Part shown: piece after piece, positions 52,757-62,231 of the stretch
Layout of the letters: the number at the start of each line of letters is the position of its first letter
Position numbering within the stretch: the first letter of the stretch is position 1
NCBI RefSeq assembly: GCF_031157835.1
Contig: NZ_JAVIDR010000010.1
Location: 1 to 64,000 of the forward strand
Source: Acinetobacter rudis
GTDB taxonomy: Bacteria; Pseudomonadota; Gammaproteobacteria; Pseudomonadales; Moraxellaceae
Direction of reading: 5' to 3'
DNA length: 64,000 nucleotides
The notes under the pieces: generated by a model
What the model saw: only the letters and a program-made list of their open reading frames with translations
Databases searched by the model: none
What the model was told of the DNA's origin: nothing
Position numbers and translations under genes: made by a program

Positions 52757-54790
52757 ATGACAACTCGCTATGCACATATTTTAAAACCTCTACATTTAGG
52801 TTATACAACGATTAAGAACCGTGTGGTGATGGGATCCATGCACACTGGATTAGAAGATCGCTTTTATAATTATCCTAAGCTTGCAGCTTATTTTGAAGAG
52901 CGTGCTAAGGGCGGAGTGGGCCTGATTATTACTGGTGGGATATCGCCCAATCGCCAAGGTTGGTTATTACCCGCAGGTGGTACGATGAACCACTTAGGGG
53001 ATATCGTTCCTCATCGATTAGTAACCCATGCAGTACATAAACATGGTTCGAAAATTTTAATGCAGATTTTGCATGCTGGACGCTATGGTTATCAGCCTTT
53101 CGTCGTTTCAGCAAGCCCCATAAAATCGCCTATTTCACCTTTTAAACCACGCCAATTAACTGAAAAACAAATATTACAAACCATTGAAGATTTTGCACAT
53201 ACAGCGAGTTTGGCAAAACGTGCAGGTTATGATGGGGTTGAGGTGATGGGGTCAGAAGGCTACTTGATTAACCAATTTCTGAGTCGACATGTGAATCAGC
53301 GTGAAGATTGTTGGGGCGGAGATATTCAAAATCGCATGCGTTTTGCTGTAGAAATAGTGAAAGCCATTCGTGCCAAAGTGGGTGAAAAGTTTATTATCAG
53401 TTTCCGTTTATCCCTGCTCGATTTGGTACATGACGGTAATACTATGGACGAAGTTATCGTTGTTGCTCAAGCTTTAGAAAAAGTCGGTGTTACATTATTG
53501 AATACGGGTATTGGATGGCATGAAGCACGTATTCCTACTATTGTAACATCTGTCCCAAGAGCGGCTTTTGTTGATTATACTGCTGAGGTTAAGAAACACG
53601 TCTCGTTACCCGTTATTGCATCAAACCGCATTAACATGCCCGATACAGCAGAAGAAATTTTGGCACAAGGTCAAGCTGATATGGTGCAAATGGCACGTCC
53701 ATTATTAGCCGATCCGTATTGGGTAAGTAAAACAGCAACTAATCGTGTTCAAGAGATTAATACTTGTATTGCATGTAATCAGGCTTGTTTAGATCACACC
53801 TTTAAGAATCAACGTGCTACATGTTTAGTCAATCCAAGAGCCGCTTATGAGACTGAGTTGGTTTATATCAAAACAAAACGTCCTAAACGCATCGCCGTGG
53901 TTGGTGCTGGTGTTGCTGGTATGTCGGCTGCAACCGTTGCTGCAGGGCGTGGTCACCAAGTGACCCTATTTGAAGCCAGCAGCGAGGTTGGTGGGCAATT
54001 TAATTTGGCGAAAGTTGTCCCTGGTAAAGAAGAGTTTCATGAGACAATTCGTTATTTCAAAGGTCAAATTCAATTAACAGGCGTGGAATTAAGATTAAAT
54101 ACCAAAGTTAATCGAGAGCAACTTGAACGTGAAGGATTTGATGAGGTCATTGTTGCTACAGGTGTTATTCCTCGTGCACTGAAGATTGAGGGTAGTCACG
54201 CACCTCAAGTATTGTCTTATGCTGAAGTATTGAGAGGAGCTCCTGTGGGGTTGCGTGTTGCTGTGATTGGTGCTGGAGGAATAGGCTTTGATGTTTCAGA
54301 ATATTTATTAAAGCCTGAACATCAACCCCAACCACAAACAATTGCGGATTGGAAGCGTGAATGGGGGGTTGATCAACATTCAAATTATGTTTCTGAAGGT
54401 GGTCTACAAACTGCTGAAGTTGAATCACCAATACGTGAAATTTATTTAATGCAACGCAAGACTACGGCTTTGGGAGCAGGTTTAGGTAAGACTTCTGGAT
54501 GGGTACATCGCGCACAATTGAAGAAACATGCAGTAAAAATGCTACGTGGTGTGCAATACAAGGCTGTAACCGATGAAGGTATTTGGGTTGATATCAATGG
54601 CCAAGATCAATTGTTACGTGTAGATACGGTTGTCGTGTGTGCTGGACAGGAGTCTGTTGCAGATTTGATGCCAAAGCAAGATGAGAAAACATTTGCAAAA
54701 TACCATATTATTGGTGGAGCTAAATTGGCAGCAGAGCTTGATGCAAAGCGTGCAATCCGTGAAGGTGCTGAATTAGCAGCCAAAATATAA
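52757..54790 (+). CDS. fadH: NADPH-dependent 2,4-dienoyl-CoA reductase (FadH type)
   Basis: A 677-residue flavoprotein from ATG 52757, with AAGGA 7 bases upstream (the upstream ATG at 52718 is rejected). It has an old-yellow-enzyme TIM barrel (residues 1-340: [57 protein letters not shown]), then a 4Fe-4S motif [20 protein letters not shown] and an FAD/NADPH domain with [23 protein letters not shown] and [17 protein letters not shown]. The layout equals E. coli FadH (672). It reduces 2,4-dienoyl-CoA from unsaturated fatty acids; other OYE-like substrates are possible. Confidence 0.92.
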   Translation: MTTRYAHILKPLHLGYTTIKNRVVMGSMHTGLEDRFYNYPKLAAYFEERAKGGVGLIITGGISPNRQGWLLPAGGTMNHLGDIVPHRLVTHAVHKHGSKILMQILHAGRYGYQPFVVSASPIKSPISPFKPRQLTEKQILQTIEDFAHTASLAKRAGYDGVEVMGSEGYLINQFLSRHVNQREDCWGGDIQNRMRFAVEIVKAIRAKVGEKFIISFRLSLLDLVHDGNTMDEVIVVAQALEKVGVTLLNTGIGWHEARIPTIVTSVPRAAFVDYTAEVKKHVSLPVIASNRINMPDTAEEILAQGQADMVQMARPLLADPYWVSKTATNRVQEINTCIACNQACLDHTFKNQRATCLVNPRAAYETELVYIKTKRPKRIAVVGAGVAGMSAATVAAGRGHQVTLFEASSEVGGQFNLAKVVPGKEEFHETIRYFKGQIQLTGVELRLNTKVNREQLEREGFDEVIVATGVIPRALKIEGSHAPQVLSYAEVLRGAPVGLRVAVIGAGGIGFDVSEYLLKPEHQPQPQTIADWKREWGVDQHSNYVSEGGLQTAEVESPIREIYLMQRKTTALGAGLGKTSGWVHRAQLKKHAVKMLRGVQYKAVTDEGIWVDINGQDQLLRVDTVVVCAGQESVADLMPKQDEKTFAKYHIIGGAKLAAELDAKRAIREGAELAAKI

Positions 54791-54877
54791 GGTTTTTGTT
54801 GAAACATTATTCACTTGAACATTTTTTTATGAATTTTACTTGTATAAGAGCAAGAAGCTTTGTATTCTTGCGCACAT

Positions 54878-54967
54878 GGAAGCGTGGCAGAGTGGTTTAA
54901 TGCACCGGTCTTGAAAACCGACGAGGGCGCGAGTCCTCCGTGAGTTCGAATCTCACCGCTTCCGCCA
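54878..54967 (+). tRNA. tRNA-Ser (anticodon TGA)
   Basis: A 90-nt class II tRNA: acceptor GGAAGCG (54878-54884) pairs with CGCTTCC (54957-54963), then G and an encoded CCA. The anticodon loop CTTGAAA (54910-54916) gives anticodon TGA (54912-54914), decoding UCA. A long variable arm (GAGGGCGCGAGTCCTC) marks a serine tRNA, and GGTTCGAATC-type T-loop residues (GAGTTCGAATCTC) are present. The gene is single. Confidence 0.97.
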
Positions 54968-54979
54968 AATTCTGAATCA

Positions 54980-55007
54980 AGCCCTTGTGAAAACAAGGGC
55001 TTTTTTC
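54980..55007 (+). terminator. Intrinsic terminator after tRNA-Ser
   Basis: AGCCCTTGT, loop GAAA, ACAAGGGCT followed by TTTTTC: a strong stem with a U tract 12 bases after the tRNA. Confidence 0.9.
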
Positions 55008-55060
55008 TTGTCTATGATTTACGTTTACACATGGTTTCACCTTCACTAAAGGGGGTATTT

Positions 55061-56029
55061 TTATTCTGTGAAAACGTCAATTGCAATTTTCCCTTGTATC
55101 CCGTTATTTTTACTTTCCAAACGGGCATGAGCGAGTGAAATGTCTTTTAGTGAATAAATTGCACCAATGTGTGGGCGTAATTGACCACGTTCAACTAAGG
55201 TGGTTAATTCATCCAGTTTTCCACGGTTTTGTCTTGTAAAAACAAAATGGTAACTCGCATTTTTAGCCCAAGCTTGGATAAGATTCTGTGGTTGGTCTAT
55301 ATCCACAATACTGACAACTCGACCTAATTGGGCTAGCGCATCTGGGCTTTTGGATAAGGTATGACCACCAATTGTGTCTAAGATTACATCTACACCTTGT
55401 CCATGAGTTTCTTTCATGATGAAATCAACATAATCTTCATGTTCATAGTCAATAATTGCGTCGGCCCCAAGTCGATGCACAAATTGTCGATTCATTTCAC
55501 GTACTGTTGTAAATACTTTGGCACCAACAGCTTTTGCTATTTGAATAGCGATATGCCCAACGCCACCAGCGCCTCCATGTATTAATATTGTCTCGTTTGC
55601 TTGCAAATTAGCTCGTGTAATCAGCCCTTCCCAAACAGTACCACCAACCAAGCTTAAACTTGCGGCTTCAAGATGATTTAATGAGGCTGGTTTCTTTGCC
55701 ACAATATTTTCGTCAGCAACATGGTATTCAGCATAACTTCCTGAACCATTGAATATTTGGGGGGTATACCAAACTTCATCCCCAACTGAGAAAAGGTTTA
55801 CACCCTCACCAATTGCTTCAATTACTCCTGATACATCATGTCCAGTGATAGCGGGTAAGGGTACAAGATCTGCATAGTCACCTCTACGTACCTGATAATC
55901 TAGGGGATTAATTGAAGTCGCATATACACGGACTAATACTTGCCCTGTTTTTGGGGTAGGTTTAGTTACATCACAATATTCAAATTGGTTTGAATCACCA
56001 AAAGATTTTAAAACAGCTGCTTTCATCAT
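55061..56029 (-). CDS. NADPH:quinone oxidoreductase-like medium-chain dehydrogenase
   Basis: A 322-residue protein of the QOR branch: [40 protein letters not shown], then the cofactor loop [25 protein letters not shown] (GGAGGVG) and DVILDTIGG. The structural zinc cysteines of alcohol dehydrogenases are absent. It probably reduces quinones or alpha,beta-unsaturated carbonyls with NADPH. Two adjacent ATGs open the frame; the second (56026) has better spacing to AAGG. It is 61 nt downstream of an ArsR-type gene and likely in the same operon under its control. Confidence 0.83.
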   Translation of the reverse strand: MMKAAVLKSFGDSNQFEYCDVTKPTPKTGQVLVRVYATSINPLDYQVRRGDYADLVPLPAITGHDVSGVIEAIGEGVNLFSVGDEVWYTPQIFNGSGSYAEYHVADENIVAKKPASLNHLEAASLSLVGGTVWEGLITRANLQANETILIHGGAGGVGHIAIQIAKAVGAKVFTTVREMNRQFVHRLGADAIIDYEHEDYVDFIMKETHGQGVDVILDTIGGHTLSKSPDALAQLGRVVSIVDIDQPQNLIQAWAKNASYHFVFTRQNRGKLDELTTLVERGQLRPHIGAIYSLKDISLAHARLESKNNGIQGKIAIDVFTE

Positions 56030-56090
56030 TAAACCTTATTTCGTTAAAAAGAGATATCGGGAATTATCGATGTGTTGATTTAAAAAAAAA

Positions 56091-56393
56091 CTACAGCTCT
56101 GTGCCAATAAGTTCTGCTAAAGCACGTATTGCAGCTTCATTACGTTTGTAATAGGTCCACTGTCCAACACGTTTAACCTCAACCAGGCCAGCACGTTGTA
56201 GTGTAGAAAGATAATCAGACACTGTAGACTGTGAGAGCCCAACGCCTTCTTGAATGCTACTGACGCAAACACCCAAAGTAAAAACATCGCCTTCATCTTG
56301 AGGCGGGAAGTGTTTTACAGGGTCTTTTAAGCCTTTTAAAATTTCAAGGCGTGTGCGGTTTGAGAGCGCTTTAAATACATCGATCAATTCCAT
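56091..56393 (-). CDS. ArsR-family transcriptional repressor
   Basis: A 100-residue winged helix protein: FKALSNRTRLEILKGL at the N-terminus, LGVCVSSIQEGVGLSQSTVSDYLSTLQRAGLVEVKRVGQWTYYKRN with the recognition helix SQSTVSDYLSTLQ and the beta wing. Only one cysteine (C48, GVCVSS) is present, so it is not a classic arsenic sensor with a Cys pair. Redox or electrophile sensing through that single Cys is conceivable, consistent with its downstream quinone oxidoreductase partner. A 32-bp dyad overlapping its leader (56394-56425) is a plausible autoregulatory operator. Confidence 0.85.
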   Translation of the reverse strand: MELIDVFKALSNRTRLEILKGLKDPVKHFPPQDEGDVFTLGVCVSSIQEGVGLSQSTVSDYLSTLQRAGLVEVKRVGQWTYYKRNEAAIRALAELIGTEL

Positions 56394-56425
56394 GACATGA
56401 TTGTATCGAAATATACAGATATGTC
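56394..56425. promoter_or_regulatory. 32-bp dyad next to the arsR-type start codon
   Basis: GACAT-N3-TGTAT-N6-ATACA-N3-ATGTC (56394-56398, 56402-56406, 56413-56417, 56421-56425), symmetric in both arms. It abuts the start codon (56391-56393) of the ArsR-type gene, where a ribosome binding site would be expected but none is seen. The position fits autorepression; the leader may be very short. Confidence 0.5.
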
Positions 56426-56498
56426 TATCATAAATTTAAATGCGCAGAGAAAGAGGTTTTAGTTTCAGCTAGCTAGGATTGGTGATATCCCAATTGGG

Positions 56499-57311
56499 TC
56501 ATTTTGTTTGGTTGATATGAGAGAAATATTGTTTGGGTGGATAACCAAAAGCTTTTTTAAACATTGTAATGAAATTACTGGTACTGCTATAACCTAATTG
56601 ATCTGAGATTTCATTTAATGAAATTTGATTCATCGCTAATAATTCACAAGCTCTACTTAATTTAACTTGTTGTATCCACTGATATATATTAATACCAGTA
56701 TCTTTTAGAAATAAGCGTCTTAATGTACTTTCAGACATTGCATATTGCTTTGCTATTTCTTTTATAGAAATTTTATGGTGTAAATTGTCTAAAATATTTT
56801 GCGAAACTTTCTTTAAACGTTCATTTTGAGGAATAGGAATGGATAATGGTTCTAGTGGCGCTAATCGAACTTCATTCATAATAACTGCAGCAATACATTT
56901 TCTTTCATAATCAAGCTCCATTATCAGAGGCCATTGTGCAGCGGTCTGCGTAAGCACTCTAAGTATTTCATTAAAATGAATGACACATGGTTGAGCAGGT
57001 AGATTTACGCATTGGTCTGGACGAACAAAGATAGTATATCCTGATTTTACATTATGAATTTTGATTTGGTGCTGAGTTCTGGGAGGAAGCCAACATGCTC
57101 GAAGTGAGGGAAGTACCCAAGAAGCATGTTTTGTATCTACTTGTACAAACCCAGATTCAACACAAAATAATTGCCCTCGTTGATGTGCATGCGATGCATA
57201 TTCACGATTGCCTAGTTTAAATTCATTGCTCTCATTTTCATCACCTTTTAATGCAATGATTTCAGGTCCATTTTCCAATTCGCTGGTATCGATATCTAAA
57301 TGAAGATTCAT
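56499..57311 (-). CDS. AraC-family transcriptional regulator
   Basis: A 270-residue protein with an N-terminal cupin sensor (YASHAHQRGQLFCVESGFVQVDT and LRACWLPPRTQHQIKIH) and a C-terminal double HTH (IKEIAKQYAMSESTLRRLFLKDTG, then LNEISDQLGYSSTSNFITMFKKAFGYPPKQYF). The pattern YSSTSNFITMFKKAFG is the second HTH signature. It is divergent from a DHA2-type exporter gene, with only a 99-bp shared region, so it most likely controls that transporter. The ligand cannot be told. Confidence 0.88.
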   Translation of the reverse strand: MNLHLDIDTSELENGPEIIALKGDENESNEFKLGNREYASHAHQRGQLFCVESGFVQVDTKHASWVLPSLRACWLPPRTQHQIKIHNVKSGYTIFVRPDQCVNLPAQPCVIHFNEILRVLTQTAAQWPLIMELDYERKCIAAVIMNEVRLAPLEPLSIPIPQNERLKKVSQNILDNLHHKISIKEIAKQYAMSESTLRRLFLKDTGINIYQWIQQVKLSRACELLAMNQISLNEISDQLGYSSTSNFITMFKKAFGYPPKQYFSHINQTK

Positions 57312-57410
57312 GTTGAATAAAAATCAAACTTTTATGGAATTATCTCAATATAGTGGCATCAAATAACTGTGGCAACATTTGCTTTCTATTTAAATGAAGT
57401 CAGAAAGATA

Positions 57411-58853
57411 ATGAATGAAGCCAAACCTTTAGCTACAGTTTCTTTGGTGAAAGAAACAAAGAACAAAACAATTGCAGTCGTTATTGCCTGTATATGTTCA
57501 TTTATGGTGGTTGCAGATGGCAGCATTATTAATGTTTCTTTATACACAATTAAGCAAGCTTTGTTATTGTCTGAAATACAAATGCAATGGGTTGTCGATA
57601 TTTACTTATTGTGTTTGGGGGGATTCATGCTCTTAGCCTCAAAGTTAAGTGATATTTATGGGAGAAAACAAGTCTTAATTTACGGTATTGTTATTTTCAC
57701 TTTGGCTAGTTTTATTGGGGGAATTGCGAGGTCAGGGGAAATACTCATCTTTGCTCGAGCATTGCAAGGTCTAGGAGCTGCTGTTCTTGCAACATCCCCT
57801 TTAGCTATTATTGTTACCGTATACGATATTCCTGTCGAAAAAGAACGCGCAATTCGTTATTGGGCAGCTTGTACTGCAATGGGGTCTGCTTTTGGCGTGT
57901 TTATTGGTGGCGTGTTAACGACTTATTTAAGTTGGCATTGGGTTATGTTCATTAATCTCCCAATTGGGGTGGTATTGTTTGGTTTGGTGAGATCATCTTT
58001 CAATAGTTCTCAGCATAGAAGCAAAGCTTATAAACTCGATTGGATTGGTGCAATTTCAAGTACAGTTGCGCTTATAAGTTTTTTATATGCAATTACTTAT
58101 TCTAGTCATTATGGTTTGAACTCAGAAATGACATTAATGATGCTTTTGGTGTCCTTTATTTCAGTTGTCATTTTTATAAGTGTCGAGAAAACTGCTGATA
58201 ATCCATTAGTTAAATTCTCTATTTTTAGATATAAAAAGTTTTCAGTCGGACTTTTTGTTGTTGCTATGCTTGGTATTTCACTGAGTTCATCATTATATTT
58301 TTTGGCATTAATGCTACAAATTAAAGATGGTTTTACCCCAATACAAATAGGCTTAAAGATTTTACCTATGGCAATTAGTCTAGCAATTGCTGCTCTCTTA
58401 TCGAGTAAGTTAAAGCAAATAGGATTTTCACAATTGGCTTTTATTGGGAATATTCTTTCTAGTATTGGGTTTTTATTGTTATTTTTATTACCAGAATCTT
58501 ATTCTTATTATGAGCATTTATTATTACCCGTTGTTTTAATTGGTTGTGGAAATGGACTAATTATGATGAATGCAACAAATCTAATATTGAGTGATATTCC
58601 TAAAAAAGATTCTGGTTTAGCCGCAGGTCTGCAAAATACAACTCGACAATTAAGTGGGGCTATTGGTATTGCTTTATTGAGTGGATTCTCTCAAGTAGTG
58701 ATTAATGACCTTAATACCTCAGTTGCAGATAAAACTCAGGCCATTTTCATAAGCTATCATTATGTTTTTTTCATTCTCTTTGTAGCAAGCTTGATCGCTG
58801 GATTCTTTTGTTATCAATTACAAAGCTCAATTAAAAATTCTTTGTTGAATTAA
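57411..58853 (+). CDS. DHA2-type major facilitator exporter (EmrB/QacA-like)
   Basis: A 480-residue transporter read from ATG 57411; a GTG 14 codons upstream lies in the shared promoter region and is rejected. There are about 14 TM segments. Motifs: VADGSIINVSLYTIKQALLLSEIQMQWVVDIYLL (TM1), LLASKLSDIYGRKQVLIYG (loop 2-3 motif A), RALQGLGAAVLATSPLAII (motif B) and GSAFGVFIGGVLTTYLSWHWVMFINLPIGV (motif C, antiporters). It probably expels toxic organic cations or drugs. The divergent AraC regulator supports inducible expression. Composition is slightly more AT-rich than the hap cluster. Confidence 0.88.
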   Translation: MNEAKPLATVSLVKETKNKTIAVVIACICSFMVVADGSIINVSLYTIKQALLLSEIQMQWVVDIYLLCLGGFMLLASKLSDIYGRKQVLIYGIVIFTLASFIGGIARSGEILIFARALQGLGAAVLATSPLAIIVTVYDIPVEKERAIRYWAACTAMGSAFGVFIGGVLTTYLSWHWVMFINLPIGVVLFGLVRSSFNSSQHRSKAYKLDWIGAISSTVALISFLYAITYSSHYGLNSEMTLMMLLVSFISVVIFISVEKTADNPLVKFSIFRYKKFSVGLFVVAMLGISLSSSLYFLALMLQIKDGFTPIQIGLKILPMAISLAIAALLSSKLKQIGFSQLAFIGNILSSIGFLLLFLLPESYSYYEHLLLPVVLIGCGNGLIMMNATNLILSDIPKKDSGLAAGLQNTTRQLSGAIGIALLSGFSQVVINDLNTSVADKTQAIFISYHYVFFILFVASLIAGFFCYQLQSSIKNSLLN

Positions 58854-59109
58854 ATATAGTCTAAGCAGAGAAAGTAATATGGCTGGCTATTTATAGGTCC
58901 GCAATTCCAGATGCAGTGACGATAAAACTGACATCGCACTGGGCCTTGTAACTGTAGTACGATCCTAGAGAATCCTTTATTTGATACAGGTAATGCGATA
59001 AGAGAAGTATCATTGAGTACTGTAGGTATGTAGGTGGTATTATATTCAGAACAATATCGTATGCTATTTTGATTTGAATCGTACTGTGTTTAGTTTATGA
59101 GAATGGTTG
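58854..59109. other. 256-bp intergenic stretch with a 40-codon minus frame of different composition
   Basis: From about 58890 to 59040 the DNA is clearly less AT-rich than its surroundings. A minus frame 58891-59013 (starts MILLLSHYLYQIKDSLGS, ends IVTASGIADL) is open for 40 codons without an obvious ribosome binding site. Rather than a gene I suspect a remnant of inserted DNA. I do not recognise it. Confidence 0.35.
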
Positions 59110-59150
59110 GAAATATTGCCTAAAATTCAAATCAGTTTAGGCAATATTTC
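59110..59150 (-). terminator. Hairpin terminator of the MFS permease gene
   Basis: GAAATATTGCCTAAA (59110-59124) and TTTAGGCAATATTTC (59136-59150) form a perfect 15-bp stem 36 bases after the minus-strand stop. Confidence 0.7.
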
Positions 59151-59186
59151 ACTAATTTAATCTATTAAAATTAAGTTTAATACGTA

Positions 59187-60467
59187 TTAATGAGATTGGA
59201 CTGTTTTAGCCTCTTCAAGCTTTTTCTGATGTATTGCACCAATTTTACGTGGCGCTGTTTCTTTGATAAAAGAACTGATTATCATGCCCACCACAGTACC
59301 AACTAGACTAAGATAAAAAATATTTTGAATCCCGTAATGGTTCGCAACTAAGCCAGACAATACAGGGGCGATGCCACCACCAAAAATTTCACCTGCACCA
59401 ACGACTAAACCAATTGAAGATGCAACTAGTCCAGCAGGTGCTGATTCTGCTGCAATTGGTCCTGAAAGTAGTGCAATTAAACCTAAGCTGAAAAAAGATA
59501 AGGCAAAAAGTAAAATAAATAGACTTGAGATAGATGCTGCTGAATTTGCAAATAAAACGATAAAAATAGTAGAACTAAGAAAACTCAATACAGCACTTAA
59601 ACGACGACCAAACCAATCGGAAAAAGCAGGTACGAGGAATTGACCGAGAAATCCACCAAAACCAATTGCAGACACCACAAACCCCATTTGTTGTACATTC
59701 AGTTTAAGGTAGTTTTCTAGGTATAACGGCACCATCGCACTGATTACAAAAACACAAGACATGGTACAGAATAAGCCGATCATACTTAACAGAATATTGC
59801 GAGTTTTAAGGATTACTGACCAATTGACTTTTTCTTGTTTGGTTGCTTTTCTTTCAGTGATAAGCAGTTTGCCACCCTGAGTTTGTTCAGGTTCTCGCAA
59901 AATGAAAAATAAAAAAATGACGAGAACAAAACCAGGGATCGCCACAACCCAAAATACCTCACGCCATGATGGCAAAATTAACATTAATTGTGTGGCGATA
60001 ATGGGTCCTAAACCTAGACCAAACAATGCAAATCCACTTTGTTGTAAGCCTTGTAAAGTCCCACGGCGCGAAGGTTTTGCTGCCACAGCCGTTGCTGCAA
60101 AACTGGTTGGACAGAATGCACCCTCAGAAATACCCATTAAAGCACGGATCAGAATTAAACTGCTTAGACCCATTGCAGCACCTGAAAAACCAGAAGCCAA
60201 CGAAAAAATCACTAAAGAAATTAGTAGAATTTTACGATGTCCAATTTTGTCAGAAAGATGCCCTGAGAAAATCGAGAAAATGCCCCAAGTAATACCCAAT
60301 GCACCAAAGATTAAACCGACATGCTGATAATTAAGGGAGAGGTCTTTCATGATTGAAGGCAGGAGAGGTGCAATGATCCAACGATCTAAACCGACCAAAC
60401 CAAAACCTAATGTCAGCAGTAAAACGATCTTCCATTCATAGGAAGTGTCCCATTTTTGAATATCCAT
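59187..60467 (-). CDS. MFS permease, probable aromatic-acid/anion transporter
   Basis: A 426-residue, 12-TM transporter: FGLVGLDRWIIAPLLPSIMKDLSLNYQHVGLIFGALGITWGIFSIFSGHLSDKIGHRKIL (TM1-2 with the GxLxDxxGxRK motif A), then RALMGISEGAFCPTSFAATAVAAKPSRRGTLQGLQQSGFALFG. The EG and pre-TM4 phrases resemble the ACS/AAHS branch of the superfamily that imports aromatic acids and related anions. It is divergent from the hydroquinone operon with a 190-bp shared region, so it likely imports a compound that feeds hydroquinone cleavage. The substrate is inferred only. Confidence 0.82.
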   Translation of the reverse strand: MDIQKWDTSYEWKIVLLLTLGFGLVGLDRWIIAPLLPSIMKDLSLNYQHVGLIFGALGITWGIFSIFSGHLSDKIGHRKILLISLVIFSLASGFSGAAMGLSSLILIRALMGISEGAFCPTSFAATAVAAKPSRRGTLQGLQQSGFALFGLGLGPIIATQLMLILPSWREVFWVVAIPGFVLVIFLFFILREPEQTQGGKLLITERKATKQEKVNWSVILKTRNILLSMIGLFCTMSCVFVISAMVPLYLENYLKLNVQQMGFVVSAIGFGGFLGQFLVPAFSDWFGRRLSAVLSFLSSTIFIVLFANSAASISSLFILLFALSFFSLGLIALLSGPIAAESAPAGLVASSIGLVVGAGEIFGGGIAPVLSGLVANHYGIQNIFYLSLVGTVVGMIISSFIKETAPRKIGAIHQKKLEEAKTVQSH

Positions 60468-60486
60468 ATGTATTTCCTAATTATTA

Positions 60487-60511
60487 TGAGTAAGTATTCC
60501 TGTTACTCATT
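60487..60511. promoter_or_regulatory. Inverted repeat near the MFS permease start
   Basis: ATGAGTAA (60487-60494), 9-bp spacer, TTACTCAT (60504-60511): a perfect 8+8 dyad just upstream of the minus-strand permease gene. A candidate operator in the divergent permease/hydroquinone promoter region. Confidence 0.45.
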
Positions 60512-60569
60512 TACGTTTTTCTCGGAAATCGATTATAGAAAGATATTTTGTGCTTGATTGTTTGAAAAT

Positions 60570-60611
60570 AACGAACATTCATGTCGAAAAAGTGCTTATT
60601 GTTCATTCGTT
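60570..60611. promoter_or_regulatory. Widely spaced dyad upstream of the hydroquinone operon
   Basis: AACGAA (60570-60575) and TTCGTT (60606-60611) are 30 bp apart, centred about 68 bp before the start codon. Both arms carry a neighbouring CATT or ATTC, so it could be a two-site operator for an unlinked regulator. Visual evidence only. Confidence 0.35.
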
Positions 60612-60658
60612 AAACATCCCTTAATTTTGAAATAGGAAATTTGCAAAGGGAACAACAA

Positions 60659-61150
60659 ATGACTGCCTACACAACAAAATTTGGTAGTTTGAAAGACTAT
60701 GAAAAAGGATCAATTCAAATTGTTCAGGGTGAAGCAAGCAATTACGCTTTTTCAAATGTATTTGAAGTTGCTGAGCATGCAACAGCCTATGACAAAATTG
60801 TGGTGGGTCTCAATCAAAAATATGTGATTGAAACTGTGCGTGCTGAAGGTCAGTCAGTATGGTACACCGCTTCGCATGATGAGTTCGTGGTGGTGATGGA
60901 TGGAGAAATTCGTGTTGATTTCCTTAAGCTTAAAAGCACAGTAAATGTTGAAATAGAAGGAACACAGCTTGCTGGTGAACAACCTGACGGTATACCGATG
61001 GGTTATGTTGTACTCAAAAAAGGTCATCAAGCAATTCTGCCCGCAGGTTCAGCTTATCGTTTTGAAGCAAATGATCCTTCAGTTTTATTAATCCAAACAA
61101 TCAAGGGGCCATTATCGTTAGAAAAATGGTCAGAAATTTGTTTGAAATAA
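60659..61150 (+). CDS. hapC: Hydroquinone 1,2-dioxygenase small subunit (HapC-like)
   Basis: A 163-residue protein from ATG 60659, with AAGGGA 8 bases upstream; the TTG six codons earlier is rejected. It has a cupin-like pattern: SHDEFVVVMDGEIRVDFLKL and MGYVVLKKGHQAILPAGSAYRFEANDPSVLLIQTIKGP. Size and order match the small subunit of the two-component hydroquinone dioxygenase (HapC of Pseudomonas fluorescens ACB, PnpC1 of p-nitrophenol degraders), followed by a 331-residue large subunit. Fe(II)-dependent ring cleavage of hydroquinone gives 4-hydroxymuconic semialdehyde. It starts the operon; hapD follows by 21 nt. Confidence 0.8.
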   Translation: MTAYTTKFGSLKDYEKGSIQIVQGEASNYAFSNVFEVAEHATAYDKIVVGLNQKYVIETVRAEGQSVWYTASHDEFVVVMDGEIRVDFLKLKSTVNVEIEGTQLAGEQPDGIPMGYVVLKKGHQAILPAGSAYRFEANDPSVLLIQTIKGPLSLEKWSEICLK

Positions 61151-61171
61151 TTATATTCAAGGAAGAACACT

Positions 61172-62167
61172 ATGAATCAAATCGCACACATCGATCAAGT
61201 TGAAGTAATAGGCAAAGATGCTATTACGGGTTATCAGGCATTTAAACTTGGCAACTTCGCTATTACGCGTGATGAATATTTTGCCAAAGTCACATGGATG
61301 GCGAAAGGTCAGGAACATTCTCATCTTATGTCTGTAGATGCCTTTTTACGTGCCATTATGCGTGATGTTGCATGGGGTTTTTTCTATGGTTGGGTGAATT
61401 TTGATCATGTCATTGGCACACAAAACCACTATGGTAGTGTGGATTTTTACGCAGGGACTTTTAATGGTGTTTTAAAAGATGCTGGTGTGGATTATGTGGA
61501 AAACTTTGCCACACCTAAAATCATGGCAACTTTTAAAGCTATTTTACATGATTGGGTGAATGCGGGTTTTGATCCATTTGCTGCACCTGAAGAAACAGGT
61601 TCTGCTTTTGGTCGTAAAAATGGTGAAAATATTGAAGCCATTGATCGTTATCGTATTGCGACTAAACGTATGCCAAGTCTAGAAGGGGATTCGCCACTTC
61701 GTGATGATCTGGATATCAATCGCCAGTTTGCTGACGTAAATCAAGATGAGCCATTAATTCATTGTGAACCTGGTTTTGAAGGTCAATTGGGTGGTTTTAA
61801 TTTATTTAAGTACTTGTCGCGTTCGGATGTAACTTGGAACCCATCGGTGACCTCTGTGTGTAAAGCAAGTTTGTTTTGCCCAACCACTGAAGAATATATT
61901 TTACCTATTTTCCATGGCAATGATCGCGTTGAATGGTTTATGCAGTTCTCTGACGAAATCACTTGGGATATCGGGGATAAAGTTGATGGCGCGCCAATCG
62001 CTCGTATTGTAATGAAGCCAGGTGATATTTGTGCAATGCCAGCGAATATTCGCCACCAAGGTTACTCAACCAAACGTTCAATGTTATTGGTTTGGGAAAA
62101 TGCAACACCTGATTTACCAGAAAAATTTGCATCAGGTGAATTAGCACCTTATCCAGTGGCGTTCTAA
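61172..62167 (+). CDS. hapD: Hydroquinone 1,2-dioxygenase large subunit (HapD-like)
   Basis: A 331-residue protein lacking a signal peptide. Phrases I associate with HapD/PnpC2 are FYGWVNFDHVIGTQNHYGSVDFYAGTFNG, AILHDWVNAGFDPFAAPEETGSAFGRKNG, SLFCPTTEEYILPIFHGNDRVEWFMQ and the late cupin-like AMPANIRHQGYSTKRSMLLVWEN. Several conserved histidines (QEHSHL, IFHGND, IRHQGY) could bind Fe(II). It forms a heterotetramer with the small subunit to cleave hydroquinone. AAGGAAG lies upstream. A short hairpin (AACAGG/CCTGTT, 62187-62210) lies between it and the dehydrogenase gene. Confidence 0.82.
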   Translation: MNQIAHIDQVEVIGKDAITGYQAFKLGNFAITRDEYFAKVTWMAKGQEHSHLMSVDAFLRAIMRDVAWGFFYGWVNFDHVIGTQNHYGSVDFYAGTFNGVLKDAGVDYVENFATPKIMATFKAILHDWVNAGFDPFAAPEETGSAFGRKNGENIEAIDRYRIATKRMPSLEGDSPLRDDLDINRQFADVNQDEPLIHCEPGFEGQLGGFNLFKYLSRSDVTWNPSVTSVCKASLFCPTTEEYILPIFHGNDRVEWFMQFSDEITWDIGDKVDGAPIARIVMKPGDICAMPANIRHQGYSTKRSMLLVWENATPDLPEKFASGELAPYPVAF

Positions 62168-62231
62168 TCTCTCCATTCCAATTCAAAACAGGGCGTATTC
62201 TCGTCCTGTTCTCTCAAAATTTAGGTCAAAT

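Noticed and set aside
59371..60327. Plus-strand open frames opposite the MFS permease
   Set aside because: Their low-complexity Pro/Lys/Ala composition mirrors the transmembrane codons of the opposite strand; the permease motifs decide the strand.
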